Positions 47,073 through 58,172 of a DNA stretch of 64,000 nucleotides are shown here, piece by piece. The stretch spans positions 1 to 64,000 of the forward strand of contig QBML01000019.1 in the NCBI GenBank assembly GCA_003242085.1, in the 5' to 3' direction. The notes below the pieces were generated by a model. It did no database searches, was not told the origin of the DNA, and saw nothing but the letters and a program-made list of their open reading frames with translations. This DNA is from Pseudanabaena frigida (GTDB lineage Bacteria > Cyanobacteriota > Cyanobacteriia > Pseudanabaenales > Pseudanabaenaceae). Made by a program: the position numbers and the translations under genes. Every line of letters begins with the position of its first letter. Positions within the stretch are counted from its first letter, which is position 1.

Positions 47073-49469
47073 ATGCTATTTGTAGATTTTTTAAGTAAAG
47101 TTTTAAATAAGAAACTAGGTAAGAATCTACTAACTAAGCTTACAATTATTTTTTTATTATTATCAGGATTAACTGTATTTTCTGCTATCTATATGATCAA
47201 TCTAGTCTATTTACAAAACACAAAAAACTCGGCCTTTGATAAATTAGCTTCTATTAGGTCAGAGAAAGAGCTTCAAATACAAAAATTGCTTTTTCTGAGT
47301 CAAGAAGAAGCTTATAGAATTGTAAATACACCTGATGTTAGGCAAAAAACTCTAAGCCTGACTAAAGGTAATCTTGATGAATTAAATAATATTAGAATTA
47401 CCATTAGTCTCAGAAAAATATTGAAAACTTTTATAGATAAAAGTTCTAAGATTGATTCAATATTTGTATTAGACAATAACGACAAAATATTAGCTTCAAT
47501 GGATTCACAACCAGACAATGCAAATAGGATTTTATATGGTTCTTTCGATAAACCATATAAGCCTTTGGCAAAGCCAGAAAGTGCAAATATTTTAAACACA
47601 ATAGTTCAAAATAGTAATAACCCTTCATTTTACCTGTCTGTTAAGGATCGTAAGCCAATCCTTGTTTTTATAAGTCCAATATTTGATGAAATTGGTAATC
47701 AAACAAATAATATATTAGTCAATATAAAATTTGATTTGGTTAATAAATTTATTGTTGAAAGCTCTAATGTAGATAATAAAGTTGATACATATCTTGTGGG
47801 AAAGTTAAATAATAAAATTTTTCTAATCTCTAATGAATTGCAAGAACTAAAAATAGATGCAAATACTCATGCTGATTTAGGGATTAACAGGGCATTAAAA
47901 GGAGAGTTAGGTAGAGAAGAGTATACAAATTATGTAGGGAAGGAAGTGCTTGGAAGTTCTAGTTGGATAGAGAAATTAAATATTGCTTTAATTTCTGAAG
48001 TCGAGAAAGCAAATACCTTTGAATCATCAGATCGCATATTTCGTAATCTAACTTTTGCAGCCATAGGAATAATTATTCTTATGGCATTTGTTTTTTATAG
48101 ATTTATTCGCTCTCAAATTCAGCCTATGTCATTAATTACTGATATGGCTATCTCCATAGCTGATGGCAACTTAGAAGCAAAATTTCCCATAACTCAAAAA
48201 AACGAATTTGATACATTGGCGATCGCACTCAATCAAATTCTCAATAAATTTCGGTCATTAAATCATCAAGTTCTGGACGCGCAGTATATTTTTTCGCAAC
48301 AAGCCAATCAATCAACAGAAGTAATACAGAATTTTATAGAACTTACAAGCGAAGGATTTGCTTTTTTAGATCGTAGAGATACCGTTTTACAAATAAATTC
48401 TAACCTCGCAGAAATACTATCAATATCTACCAAAGAAGCCATAGGAAATCATTACGAGCAGATATTTCCAATAGAAATAACTAACTTGATTAATTCCATG
48501 AGATCGCAAAATAAAGAAGTAGCTTTTACCGAATTTTTGATTCCACACGATCGGTCTACCTATAAAGCAACAATATCTAATATTTTCTGTAAATCATCTA
48601 ATAGTCTAGAAAAAAATCATTTTCTGGGAACAATTATCCTAGTTCATGAATCAGACAAAGCGATCGAGCTCCCACATTTTTTAGTGCAAGATCGGGTTTC
48701 AGTGAATACTAATAACTACATGGAGAAACCTAATTACATTGACGATATTTCTCTTAAGGTTCGTACACCCCTGACTGCTCTGCTTGGATTTCTGAAATTA
48801 ACACAAAGTAAATTAGAGGACGTAGTCTTTCCAAGGTTGAGTGATGTTGATGATAAGACACAGCGAACTGTTCAGCAGATTCAGGATAACCTTGAATTTA
48901 CGATCTCAGAGGGGACTCGAATTGCTAAGTTACTTGGAGCTTTTTTACAAGATCGAGATACAAGTCATAAATCACTCTCAAATAATTTACCCCCGCAACC
49001 GAGTAAGTTTTTTGCTTCCGAGCTTTTGAGTCAAGTCAATCGAGAGGCAACAGCATTGTTTCTTCGACAAAATAGTAGCCTCATATTTGATATTGATATT
49101 AGCTCAGCAGAAATAGAAGGCGATCGCGAAGAAATTAAATATGTATTTACAAATTTACTGACCCGAATAGCTAATTTTGATGAACTTAGCGTTGCGATTA
49201 TGCACGCAAGATTAGTCAAAGATCGATTAATAGTGATAATTGGCAAAGTAAATTCTTTAGTCGATCGCGATCGGTTTCTATTTATAGCGAATAATTTACA
49301 TAATTCAATTAGTAAGACCGATCTGCGAAACCCACTACCTAAAGGCATGGGTTTAAAGATACTTCAGGAAATACTACAAAAATATAGCGGCTCAATTTCG
49401 GTTGAATTAGTTGATATACACCGAGATCGATATAAATTTTACGTCTTAACATTACCAGCCAAATTATAG
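47073..49469 (+). CDS. Membrane sensor, degenerate histidine kinase
   Basis: 798 aa, AT-rich. Membrane helix (about 20-45), extracytoplasmic Cache-like sensor region (45-320), second helix (about 325-345), HAMP (RFIRSQIQPMSLITDMAISI ... ADGNLEAKFP), PAS (about 425-530), then a HisKA-like region and a C-terminal HATPase-like fold. The usual SHELRTPLTAL is replaced by SLKVRTPLTALLG, so the phospho-acceptor His is Leu. The ATPase lacks a clean DxGxG box; a GMGL remnant is present (KGMGLKILQEIL). It probably signals by binding, not phosphotransfer. It sits in the carotenoid region but I have no functional link. Confidence 0.85.
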   Translation: MLFVDFLSKVLNKKLGKNLLTKLTIIFLLLSGLTVFSAIYMINLVYLQNTKNSAFDKLASIRSEKELQIQKLLFLSQEEAYRIVNTPDVRQKTLSLTKGNLDELNNIRITISLRKILKTFIDKSSKIDSIFVLDNNDKILASMDSQPDNANRILYGSFDKPYKPLAKPESANILNTIVQNSNNPSFYLSVKDRKPILVFISPIFDEIGNQTNNILVNIKFDLVNKFIVESSNVDNKVDTYLVGKLNNKIFLISNELQELKIDANTHADLGINRALKGELGREEYTNYVGKEVLGSSSWIEKLNIALISEVEKANTFESSDRIFRNLTFAAIGIIILMAFVFYRFIRSQIQPMSLITDMAISIADGNLEAKFPITQKNEFDTLAIALNQILNKFRSLNHQVLDAQYIFSQQANQSTEVIQNFIELTSEGFAFLDRRDTVLQINSNLAEILSISTKEAIGNHYEQIFPIEITNLINSMRSQNKEVAFTEFLIPHDRSTYKATISNIFCKSSNSLEKNHFLGTIILVHESDKAIELPHFLVQDRVSVNTNNYMEKPNYIDDISLKVRTPLTALLGFLKLTQSKLEDVVFPRLSDVDDKTQRTVQQIQDNLEFTISEGTRIAKLLGAFLQDRDTSHKSLSNNLPPQPSKFFASELLSQVNREATALFLRQNSSLIFDIDISSAEIEGDREEIKYVFTNLLTRIANFDELSVAIMHARLVKDRLIVIIGKVNSLVDRDRFLFIANNLHNSISKTDLRNPLPKGMGLKILQEILQKYSGSISVELVDIHRDRYKFYVLTLPAKL

Positions 49470-49571
49470 CGATAGCTAGAAAACTAAAACCCAAAAGAGA
49501 GTTGCGGCGCGTCGCGCCGCAACTCTCTTTTGGGTTTTATGTCTTAAATAAAGTAGCGATGGAGATATGGC
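49465..49571. repeat. Family-1 hairpin element between convergent genes
   Basis: Core 49486-49538: AAAACCCAAAAGAGAGTTGC... apex GCGGCGC-GTC-GCGCCGC, perfectly paired. Flanks TATAGCGATAGCTAGAAAAC and ...AAAGTAGCGATGGAGATA are the imperfect terminal repeats. It may terminate both flanking genes. Confidence 0.75.
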
Positions 49572-49577
49572 AATAAT

Positions 49578-50465
49578 TTAAGATGTTTGCGCTTTGAGCC
49601 AAGCCCAAGGCAGAGCAAGCATTTTATTTGGTGCTGGCACAAAGGCGCGACGCATAAAGACTTCGTAATTATTGCTTTCGATCGCTCTTAAGATGTTGCG
49701 ATACAAAATGAGGGATGACCAAACTGGCCAGCGAGCATCTCGACATAAAGCAGAGATACCATCTTCAGCATGTTGATAAAACTGTCGCGCTCTTTGGATT
49801 TGAAATCTCATCAGCTCGACCCAGCGATCGTCAACTGTCCCGTTTAGTAAATCTCTTTCGGTATAGTCAAAATAATGAAGATCTTCAAGTGGTAGATAAA
49901 TGCGTCCACGCTGAGCATCTTCACCGATATCGCGCAAAATATTCGTCAGTTGCATCGCAATACCTAAGGCGATCGCCGCCTCGGTCGCTGTCGCAATTAT
50001 AGATGGATCTTTAGTCTCAAAACCCATAATGGCAGCTGACATCAATCCCACCGTACCCGCAACTCGATAGCAATATAAATGCAGATCGTCAAAGGTTTGG
50101 TAGCGATCGTATTTAAGATCCATCCGCATTCCTGAGATCATATCTTTGAATGGCTGGATCGGCATTGGGTACTGTTTGACTGTATCGGCTAAGGCGATAT
50201 CAGACGCATGCATGGGATCGCCTCGAAATGTTGCCTCTAACTGTTTTTCCCAGTTAAAAAGCGTTTCGGCATCTGTGCTTTCAGCCTGCATACCATCAAC
50301 AAGCTCGTCGGTGCGCCGACACCAAGCATAAATTGACCAAACGGCTCGCCTCTTTGCCTCTGACATCAGCATCGTACCAAGATAAAATGTCTTGGCGTAC
50401 TTAGCGGTGATGCAGCGACAAATCTCATAGGCTTCATCCAGATTGACTGGCTGACGCATTCCCAT
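49578..50465 (-). CDS. crtB: Phytoene synthase
   Basis: 295 aa. Condenses two GGPP to phytoene. Signatures: YAKTFYLGTMLMSEAKRRAV, YAWCRRTDELVDG (first Asp motif), GIAMQLTNILRDIGEDAQRG (second), and RIYLPLEDL. The start ATG at 50465 comes five bases after the crtP stop (TAAGCCAATG); a longer frame overlapping crtP is in-frame but unlikely. Second gene of the classical crtP-crtB operon. Confidence 0.97.
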   Translation of the reverse strand: MGMRQPVNLDEAYEICRCITAKYAKTFYLGTMLMSEAKRRAVWSIYAWCRRTDELVDGMQAESTDAETLFNWEKQLEATFRGDPMHASDIALADTVKQYPMPIQPFKDMISGMRMDLKYDRYQTFDDLHLYCYRVAGTVGLMSAAIMGFETKDPSIIATATEAAIALGIAMQLTNILRDIGEDAQRGRIYLPLEDLHYFDYTERDLLNGTVDDRWVELMRFQIQRARQFYQHAEDGISALCRDARWPVWSSLILYRNILRAIESNNYEVFMRRAFVPAPNKMLALPWAWLKAQTS

Positions 50466-50469
50466 TGGC

Positions 50470-51981
<1,512 letters not shown>

Positions 51982-52109
51982 TCACTAAATTTGCACGGCA
52001 AAATAACGAACGATTGAGCTTCTAAACGATCGCTATTAAAAATCAGCGAGTAACGATATCGTTTTTGGGTTATAGGTTAAGATGACGATCGCCACTTTTC
52101 TTAGTTTGT

Positions 52110-53015
52110 ATGGTAAAAAGCCTCGAAATTGATTCTCCTAAGCCATCTCGCAAATTGTGGATGGCGGCAATTAAACTACCAATGTATAGTGTGGCGATTA
52201 TCCCGATCGCTACGGGTACGGCTGTTGCCTATCGAAATACTGGGGCAATCAACTGGAGTATCTTTTTAACATTTCTGTTCTCCGCAGTTTTGATTTTGAT
52301 TTGGGAAAATCTCTGCAATGACGTATTCGATTCTGAAACAGGAATTGATGTAAATAAAGCGCATTCAGTGGTCAATTTGACGGGCAAGAAAAATTTAATT
52401 TTTGCGATCGCCAATATTTGTCTACTTCTCGGAATCAGTGGCGTATTGGCAATTTCTTGGATACAGCAAGATTTAGTCGTAGTGGGAACGATCGCTATCT
52501 GTTGTTTTCTTGGCTATGTTTATCAGGGGCCGCCTTTTAGGTTGGGTTATCAAGGATGGGGCGAAGTTCTATGCTTTTTTGCCTTTGGTCCTTTAGGGGT
52601 TTCAGCCGCATATTACAGCCAAACAAAATCTTGGTCGGTTGGCTCGATTTCTGCTGCGATTATTGTTGGCATTATCACCAGTCTAATTTTGTTCTGTTCG
52701 CACTTTAATCAGGTTGCCGACGATCTTGCTGCTGGTAAGAAATCACCTGTCGTACGTTTGGGGACTAGGCGATCGGCGCAACTTCTACCTTGGCTTTGTG
52801 CAGTAGTTTACGCAATCACTTTCACGGCGATCGCGCTTAACTTTTTTCCGATATGGACAGCAATCATTTTGATTAGCCTACCTACTGCATGGAAATTATG
52901 CACATTTATCGGTGAAAACCACGATCGCGCTGAACTCCTCTTAAATTGCCGTTTTATCGCTGTCTCTTTACATTTTATAGTTGGATCTTGTCTTGGTATT
53001 AGCTTGATTTTTTAG
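52110..53015 (+). CDS. menA: 1,4-dihydroxy-2-naphthoate phytyltransferase
   Basis: 301 aa, eight to nine membrane segments. UbiA-family motifs NDVFDSETGID (DDxxD-like metal site) and NQVADDLAAGKKSPVVRLG. This sequence type attaches the phytyl tail in phylloquinone (vitamin K1) synthesis for photosystem I. Divergent from crtP, 200 bp between starts. No men gene neighbours. Confidence 0.9.
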   Translation: MVKSLEIDSPKPSRKLWMAAIKLPMYSVAIIPIATGTAVAYRNTGAINWSIFLTFLFSAVLILIWENLCNDVFDSETGIDVNKAHSVVNLTGKKNLIFAIANICLLLGISGVLAISWIQQDLVVVGTIAICCFLGYVYQGPPFRLGYQGWGEVLCFFAFGPLGVSAAYYSQTKSWSVGSISAAIIVGIITSLILFCSHFNQVADDLAAGKKSPVVRLGTRRSAQLLPWLCAVVYAITFTAIALNFFPIWTAIILISLPTAWKLCTFIGENHDRAELLLNCRFIAVSLHFIVGSCLGISLIF

Positions 53016-53612
53016 TAATATAACGATCCTAAATAATTAGGTTTATGGCTTAGCGGAGTCCAAGCCATAAACCTAATCTGACTGAGCGGAGTCTAAGCTT
53101 TATCTAAAATATATAAATAATTTAGGATTGCTATATCTAAAACCTTAAAAATTCAAAGCTCAATAGACAGCTCTAAGACATCGAATTACTATTTATAAGC
53201 CTGAAAATTTATTCTGAAATAATTTAATACTGATAGGGGAAATAAAGGTTAGGATAGATGGCATAAAGCTCTGTCTGTCTTAGCCTTCACCCCTTTTTAT
53301 CTTTAACAATATACTACTATTTTAGCAATCAAAATACGATAACTTTTTAAGTTTTCTGTATAGTGATTGACTTGACAAAACAATAACTATGCTGCTTTTT
53401 TGATAAGCTTTAAAATCGGTTTTTACACTATGATTTGACTATATAAAAATTGATGCAATTACTATGGGTTTCAAGCCATATTTAACAGTAAATTTGCTTA
53501 AATTAAACTGTGGCATATAGTAGGCACTATAAGCTAACCTTAAGATTGTGTGGTGTGGGTATACTTGCTTGTCTCAAAAACAAGCAAATCATTGAATTAG
53601 TAGTAGCAAGTT
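53016..53612. other. Intergenic, contains family-2 repeat
   Basis: About 600 bp. After the repeat (53018-53135) the rest is AT-rich and probably promoter. No gene. Confidence 0.5.
53018..53135. repeat. Family-2 element, 118 bp
   Basis: Ends TATAACGATCCTAAAT and ATTTAGGATTGCTATA are inverted (14 of 16). The interior hairpin is TTAGGTTTATGGCTTAGCGG... paired with CCAAGCCATAAACCTAA. Confidence 0.75.
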
Positions 53613-55598
53613 ATGAGCGATCAACAAAAGAAACCAGAAGATATTACAGATCGCGTCGAGAAGACCGAACCTAGACATAAAAAGATTTTTCGACCCAAAT
53701 TGCGGCAGGTCTTTGTAATGTTGTTTATGGGTGTAGTACTTAGTGGGGCAACTGCACGTACTTTACAAATTATCGGCAAGCAAAAATCATCAATTAATCC
53801 GATCGCCCAAGATCCAAGTAACCCAATACCGTTATACGATCGCAATGGCTTTCCAAACTTAAATCCACAACCACCTGCTGATGCGGAAGTATGGGAATGT
53901 GATGTCGCAATTGTAGGTGGTTCGCTAGGTGGTGTGGCGGCTGCCTATCACTCGATGAAAACTGGAGCGACAACTTGTTTGATTGAACTTACGCCAATGC
54001 TGGGTGGTCAAGTTAGTTCTCAAGGAGTTAGTGCGATCGATGAGTCATTACTCATGCGTTATCGCCAGCAATTTCCCCTTAGCTGGACGCACTTTAAAAA
54101 TATTATTGCTAGTCAGCCAGCCTTGCCTGATAAATATTCTTACTTAAAACCAGGGGCAGTAGTCGCTGACACTAATAGCTGTTGGGTTGGAAATCTTTGC
54201 TTTACGCCTTATTCAGGTGAGCTTGCTGCTGAAGAATTTTTACGAGAGGCGCAGCGTTCAGCACCAAAGAGTCGATGGGAAACTCAAATTGCTTTTAAAG
54301 GCGCAAGTTTTAATGACAAAGGCGATCGCATCACAGCAATTCATGCAGTGAAACGAATTCCTAAAGATCCGAATTACTTACCCCAAGGTCGTCTATCGCG
54401 CGAACTCAAAAGCTGGTTTAACTGGAACTCAGACGAAACTTTTAACAAAAAGCCAATCCGTTTGCAACCGCCCTCGGGCAAACAAATGATTGTCATTGAC
54501 TCCACTGATACTGCTGAGTTAATCGCTTGGGCAAATTTACCTCATCGTCTGGGGGCTGAGGGATTTGGTACAACAGGCGAAGTTCATGCTGTAGCAGATA
54601 ACCCTGAATGTACCCAAGCATTTACATTTCCCTTTGTATTAAAAATTGCTGATGATGAAGGGCGATCGCTAAAAGAACTGCGTAAGGTTCAACCAGGATA
54701 TTCGCGAGAAGAACATCGCAAAGACTACGACTTGGGAAGGTTTCCCATGTTTGAAGGAAACAGCATGTTTAACTATCGTCGTATTGTCAGCATGAAACGC
54801 GACGATCCATTTAAGGCGATTCCCGCTAAAGGTGATATGACCGTAGTTAACTGGAATCGCGGCAATGATTGGGGCTTAATGAATCCGCCACTGATTTTGA
54901 CTGATAAACAAATTCGTGATTCGGGACAACAACAAAACTGGTTAGGAGGCTTAAATACAACAGCACTCAAAGATGGTGAAAACCATGCGTTGTTATTTGC
55001 AGAATGGCTAATGGAAAAGTATGCATCGGTCGAATTTCCATTAAGGATGATGTCAGGACCTGACAGTCCAATGCCTACTGAGTCTGGATTAAGTATGTAT
55101 CCCTACATTCGTGAAGGTCGTCGAATTTTGGGACGCGCAGCCTATGGTCAGCCAGAATTTTTCATGCGCGAACAAGATCTGCGGACGGATATGGCTGATG
55201 GACGTAGTTTTAATAAGACCTCGATTGGATTAACGCACTATGCGATCGATATGCATGGTTGCCGCTATCGCAATTGGGAACCATCTAAAGCTCCCAGTTC
55301 TGCTCCTGCTAATGAAGACAAAGTCCGCCCAATTATTATGCCTCTTGAGAGTTTAATTCCTCAGCGTATAGATAATTTGCTAATGGGTGGTAAAGCGATC
55401 GCGGTTAGTCATATCGTGAATGGTGCAACACGTATTCATGTTGGTGAATGGTCAGCAGGAGCAGCCGCAGGTTCCACCGCTGCATGGATTGTGTTGCAAG
55501 AAGATCCATCTCTGACTCCACAAGCAATTCTCGATCGCGGTAAGATTGGCGATTTGCAAGCGCATTTGCGATCGCAGGGTTTATTACTAGATTGGTAA
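53613..55598 (+). CDS. FAD-dependent oxidoreductase, membrane-anchored
   Basis: 661 aa. A basic N-terminus then a hydrophobic anchor (about 31-50, VFVMLFMGVVLSGAT). The FAD domain starts at about 95: CDVAIVGGSLGGVAAAYHSM (GxGxxG-like), LIELTPMLGGQVSSQGVSAI. Ends ATRIHVGEWSAGAAAGSTAA. It matches the FAD_oxidored family (PF12831-type). Substrate unknown. Alone in its region. Confidence 0.85.
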   Translation: MSDQQKKPEDITDRVEKTEPRHKKIFRPKLRQVFVMLFMGVVLSGATARTLQIIGKQKSSINPIAQDPSNPIPLYDRNGFPNLNPQPPADAEVWECDVAIVGGSLGGVAAAYHSMKTGATTCLIELTPMLGGQVSSQGVSAIDESLLMRYRQQFPLSWTHFKNIIASQPALPDKYSYLKPGAVVADTNSCWVGNLCFTPYSGELAAEEFLREAQRSAPKSRWETQIAFKGASFNDKGDRITAIHAVKRIPKDPNYLPQGRLSRELKSWFNWNSDETFNKKPIRLQPPSGKQMIVIDSTDTAELIAWANLPHRLGAEGFGTTGEVHAVADNPECTQAFTFPFVLKIADDEGRSLKELRKVQPGYSREEHRKDYDLGRFPMFEGNSMFNYRRIVSMKRDDPFKAIPAKGDMTVVNWNRGNDWGLMNPPLILTDKQIRDSGQQQNWLGGLNTTALKDGENHALLFAEWLMEKYASVEFPLRMMSGPDSPMPTESGLSMYPYIREGRRILGRAAYGQPEFFMREQDLRTDMADGRSFNKTSIGLTHYAIDMHGCRYRNWEPSKAPSSAPANEDKVRPIIMPLESLIPQRIDNLLMGGKAIAVSHIVNGATRIHVGEWSAGAAAGSTAAWIVLQEDPSLTPQAILDRGKIGDLQAHLRSQGLLLDW

Positions 55599-55687
55599 TC
55601 CCAAACAATTAGAGGTCGAGGTAGTTCCATATCGTATTGTTCGGTCTTTGCTTAGAAAGGCGGCCTTTGGCTGCCTTTCTTGCATGT

Positions 55688-56002
55688 CTATGACTGAGGC
55701 TTGCTAAAGATAGTAACTAATACTTGTTTAATAGTTAGCAATACTAAACCAACGGCAATCACCGCAAAAATCATCGTTGCACCAGACCCGATCGCTAACA
55801 GTAGGGTACGCACAAGTGTAGCGAGACGATTAGCTAGTGTATTTGTAGTTTGTAAGGGTGCTGCTGCGAGCTTGTGAGCTACCATGTTGGTAAATGAGTA
55901 GAGTCCAGTGGCGAGGGTCGCAGCGATCGCCGCTCCAGTCAGGTTTTTAAAAGGAGAGGGGGGGGCATCTGATGGAGATGAGAGTTTGGCTTCGTCAGGC
56001 AT
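55688..56002 (-). CDS. DUF3082 membrane protein
   Basis: 104 aa from ATG 56002 (MPDEAKLSSPSDAPPSPFKN). Two membrane helices (about 20-40 and 70-95). The segment NRLATLVRTLLLAIGSGATM is characteristic. Cyanobacterial family of unknown function. In-frame codons further upstream to 56104 look non-conserved. Confidence 0.7.
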   Translation of the reverse strand: MPDEAKLSSPSDAPPSPFKNLTGAAIAATLATGLYSFTNMVAHKLAAAPLQTTNTLANRLATLVRTLLLAIGSGATMIFAVIAVGLVLLTIKQVLVTIFSKPQS

Positions 56003-56177
56003 ATCAGGTCTTGTAAAATCTATGATTAAACAAAGACTAGTAGAAATGTTATGCACTTCTACTAGTCTTCTTAAGTTTGCAACTTTAAATCGCAAAAAAT
56101 TCACTTAAACAGGCAAAAAACTTAATATCTTTGACCAAAAAATGATTTAAGATATCCGCACTCAACACAAAAATGCT

Positions 56178-56210
56178 AGTCCCACTGGAAACAGTGGGAT
56201 TTCTTTTATC
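56178..56210 (+). terminator. Free-standing terminator-like hairpin
   Basis: TCCCACTGGAAACAGTGGGA followed by TTTCTTTT. It faces the plus strand and no plus-strand gene ends before it, so it may close a small RNA. Confidence 0.5.
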
Positions 56211-56312
56211 ATTGCACAAATGTTTGTGCGGTGCGACAACAAATTTACGGATAGCTCGTTTCAGGGAAAAGCCTAAGTCCAGCGCTCAATTGGTACATAT
56301 AACGTACATATC

Positions 56313-56456
56313 TATAGATAGTAATTCTAAGTCAGATAAAAGAGACCTAGCCCCGCACTCAGCCAAATTAGACTGCTGCCCGAGCAGAGCGATGCACTGA
56401 GTTCGCCGAATTGTTCGGTCTTGTACCATTTCCATAAATGAATTAGGATTGCTATA
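56313..56456. repeat. Family-2 element, 144 bp
   Basis: Left end TATAGATAGTAATTCTAAGT, right end CCATAAATGAATTAGGATTG CTATA. Long blocks shared with the 46601-46738 element. Confidence 0.75.
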
Positions 56457-56736
56457 GAAGGCAGCAGCGAGCAATATCTTTATGCATGGGCTTTATTTAC
56501 AGCGCAAAGCGCTGTAATTTGTCTTAGGCATTATGGCGATATCTATACAAGAAAATAACGTATAACATTTACATAACTTCTGTATATCCTTTTGATAACA
56601 AAATCATACTAACAATTACTATTTTAATAATTGAAAATATGAATAATATCTATACAAGTACTTCTTTGAGCTTTATCTATAGAAAACTATAAGGCTCTGA
56701 ATACTGCTATTTGATATTTTGAAGGATGAAATTATT

Positions 56737-58044
56737 ATGTTCTGGACAGCAGATCGGATTTACTCTCAAGGCATCGAACAGGCTCAGCAAAGAATTTATG
56801 AATTCTTTTTAGAAGTTGTACGTCATAAGGAGCCCGAGCAGGTATTAACGAGCTTTAAATGCTTATTTATAGGTTTTGGCGATCGGCAGAATCCTGAAAT
56901 AAGTCAAGCACTCGATCAGATCTTAACTGCTTATAATGAAAAAGAATTTTTTTATACTTTAAGACGCTGTTGCTACATCATTATTAATAATTGGACAGTT
57001 AGTAACAATCGAATTTACATTCAATCATTAATTGATATTTTCAACCATTCTTCAATCTATAAGCAAACTACATCAGTTAAACTAAGAACTTTAAGAGCTT
57101 GGCTGCAAATTTTTACTAAAAGTGAGGATTTTCAAGCATTAAAATTATTTACTCTTCATACTGAAAACCAATCCAGTCTCGAGCAAAACTGGAGTAGTCG
57201 GTATGCTTCTTACTTACTCACTAATCAATATATAAATCCCGAAAGCTCATTAGAGCAAAGGCAAGCTGCAAACTTGTTGGCGCAACAAATGAAAGAGAAG
57301 TTTAAGTTTGATTTGGCAATGTACACTGCTAGATCGAATCATCATTCCTCGCCACAAAACCAGCAAAATAATCCAACTAGCTTAAGTAATAACGTCCTAA
57401 ACCTTGTCACTCTTATATTAACTAAAAAAAGTGTACTTAACTGCCAATCATTGGCTAACAACTTTCTTGCAAATGTTAAAGATTTATCCTATCAAGAGTC
57501 TAAACTTAGTTTCCTTCAATATCTTGATTTTTCGATCACCGATCCAGAAATATCTGAAACAGTTCAAATAAAACTAAATGACGTTTTATTAGATTTACAT
57601 GCAGAGAGAAATGAATATTCTATTAACTCATTTTTACTTCTGAAAACATCTAAGATTTTAATTAATGAAATCATAAGCAGCGATCGCGGACAACCCACAG
57701 AACTATTTAATATCTTATTGCACCATACTAATCCCATTAATTTTGTGGTGTTGTTGCTCAAGTTCTTATTACTCAGTGATGCTTTACGACCGCATATAGA
57801 GTTAAGAATTGCCTCAATTATTAAGTATTACAGTAAGTACAGTGAATCAAAATGTAAATCTTTAATTGCATTCATAGATATGCTCAATATTGCTTTTGCA
57901 ATTTACGCTGGTGAAACACGCTACAACATTGTGAGAATGACACCCTATCAATTGTCAGTATCAAAAGATGATGACACTCGTTGTGACTCGCAGATTTCTC
58001 AATTTGATGCTAGGGAATATCGAATTTTTTCACAGATTCGTTAA
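56737..58044 (+). CDS. Conserved hypothetical protein, helical
   Basis: 435 aa from ATG 56737 (MFWTADRIYSQGIEQAQQRI), with AAGGA upstream; the TTG at 56719 is less likely. All-alpha throughout (e.g. YEFFLEVVRHKEPEQVLTSF), with a Ser/Asn-rich linker at about 205-225. No catalytic motif seen. AT-rich. Convergent with the aldehyde dehydrogenase gene. Confidence 0.65.
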   Translation: MFWTADRIYSQGIEQAQQRIYEFFLEVVRHKEPEQVLTSFKCLFIGFGDRQNPEISQALDQILTAYNEKEFFYTLRRCCYIIINNWTVSNNRIYIQSLIDIFNHSSIYKQTTSVKLRTLRAWLQIFTKSEDFQALKLFTLHTENQSSLEQNWSSRYASYLLTNQYINPESSLEQRQAANLLAQQMKEKFKFDLAMYTARSNHHSSPQNQQNNPTSLSNNVLNLVTLILTKKSVLNCQSLANNFLANVKDLSYQESKLSFLQYLDFSITDPEISETVQIKLNDVLLDLHAERNEYSINSFLLLKTSKILINEIISSDRGQPTELFNILLHHTNPINFVVLLLKFLLLSDALRPHIELRIASIIKYYSKYSESKCKSLIAFIDMLNIAFAIYAGETRYNIVRMTPYQLSVSKDDDTRCDSQISQFDAREYRIFSQIR

Positions 58045-58052
58045 TTTTTAGG

Positions 58053-58095
58053 CAAGACGATATGTGCGATGCTTTGCATCGTAAATATCGTCTTG
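58053..58095 (+). terminator. Terminator hairpin
   Basis: CAAGACGATATGTGCGATGC / GCATCGTAAATATCGTCTTG with TTT loop, one bulge. Ends the plus-strand gene. Confidence 0.75.
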
Positions 58096-58133
58096 AGCCG
58101 ACTTCCCCTACAGCAATTTATTAAACCCAAACT

Positions 58134-58170
58134 AAAGTGTTTTCGCCCGCGTAGTGGGCGAAAACACTTT
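58134..58170 (-). terminator. Terminator hairpin of aldehyde dehydrogenase gene
   Basis: AAAGTGTTTTCGCCC / GGGCGAAAACACTTT around a 7-nt loop, directly after the stop at 58173. Confidence 0.8.
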
Positions 58171-58172
58171 GC

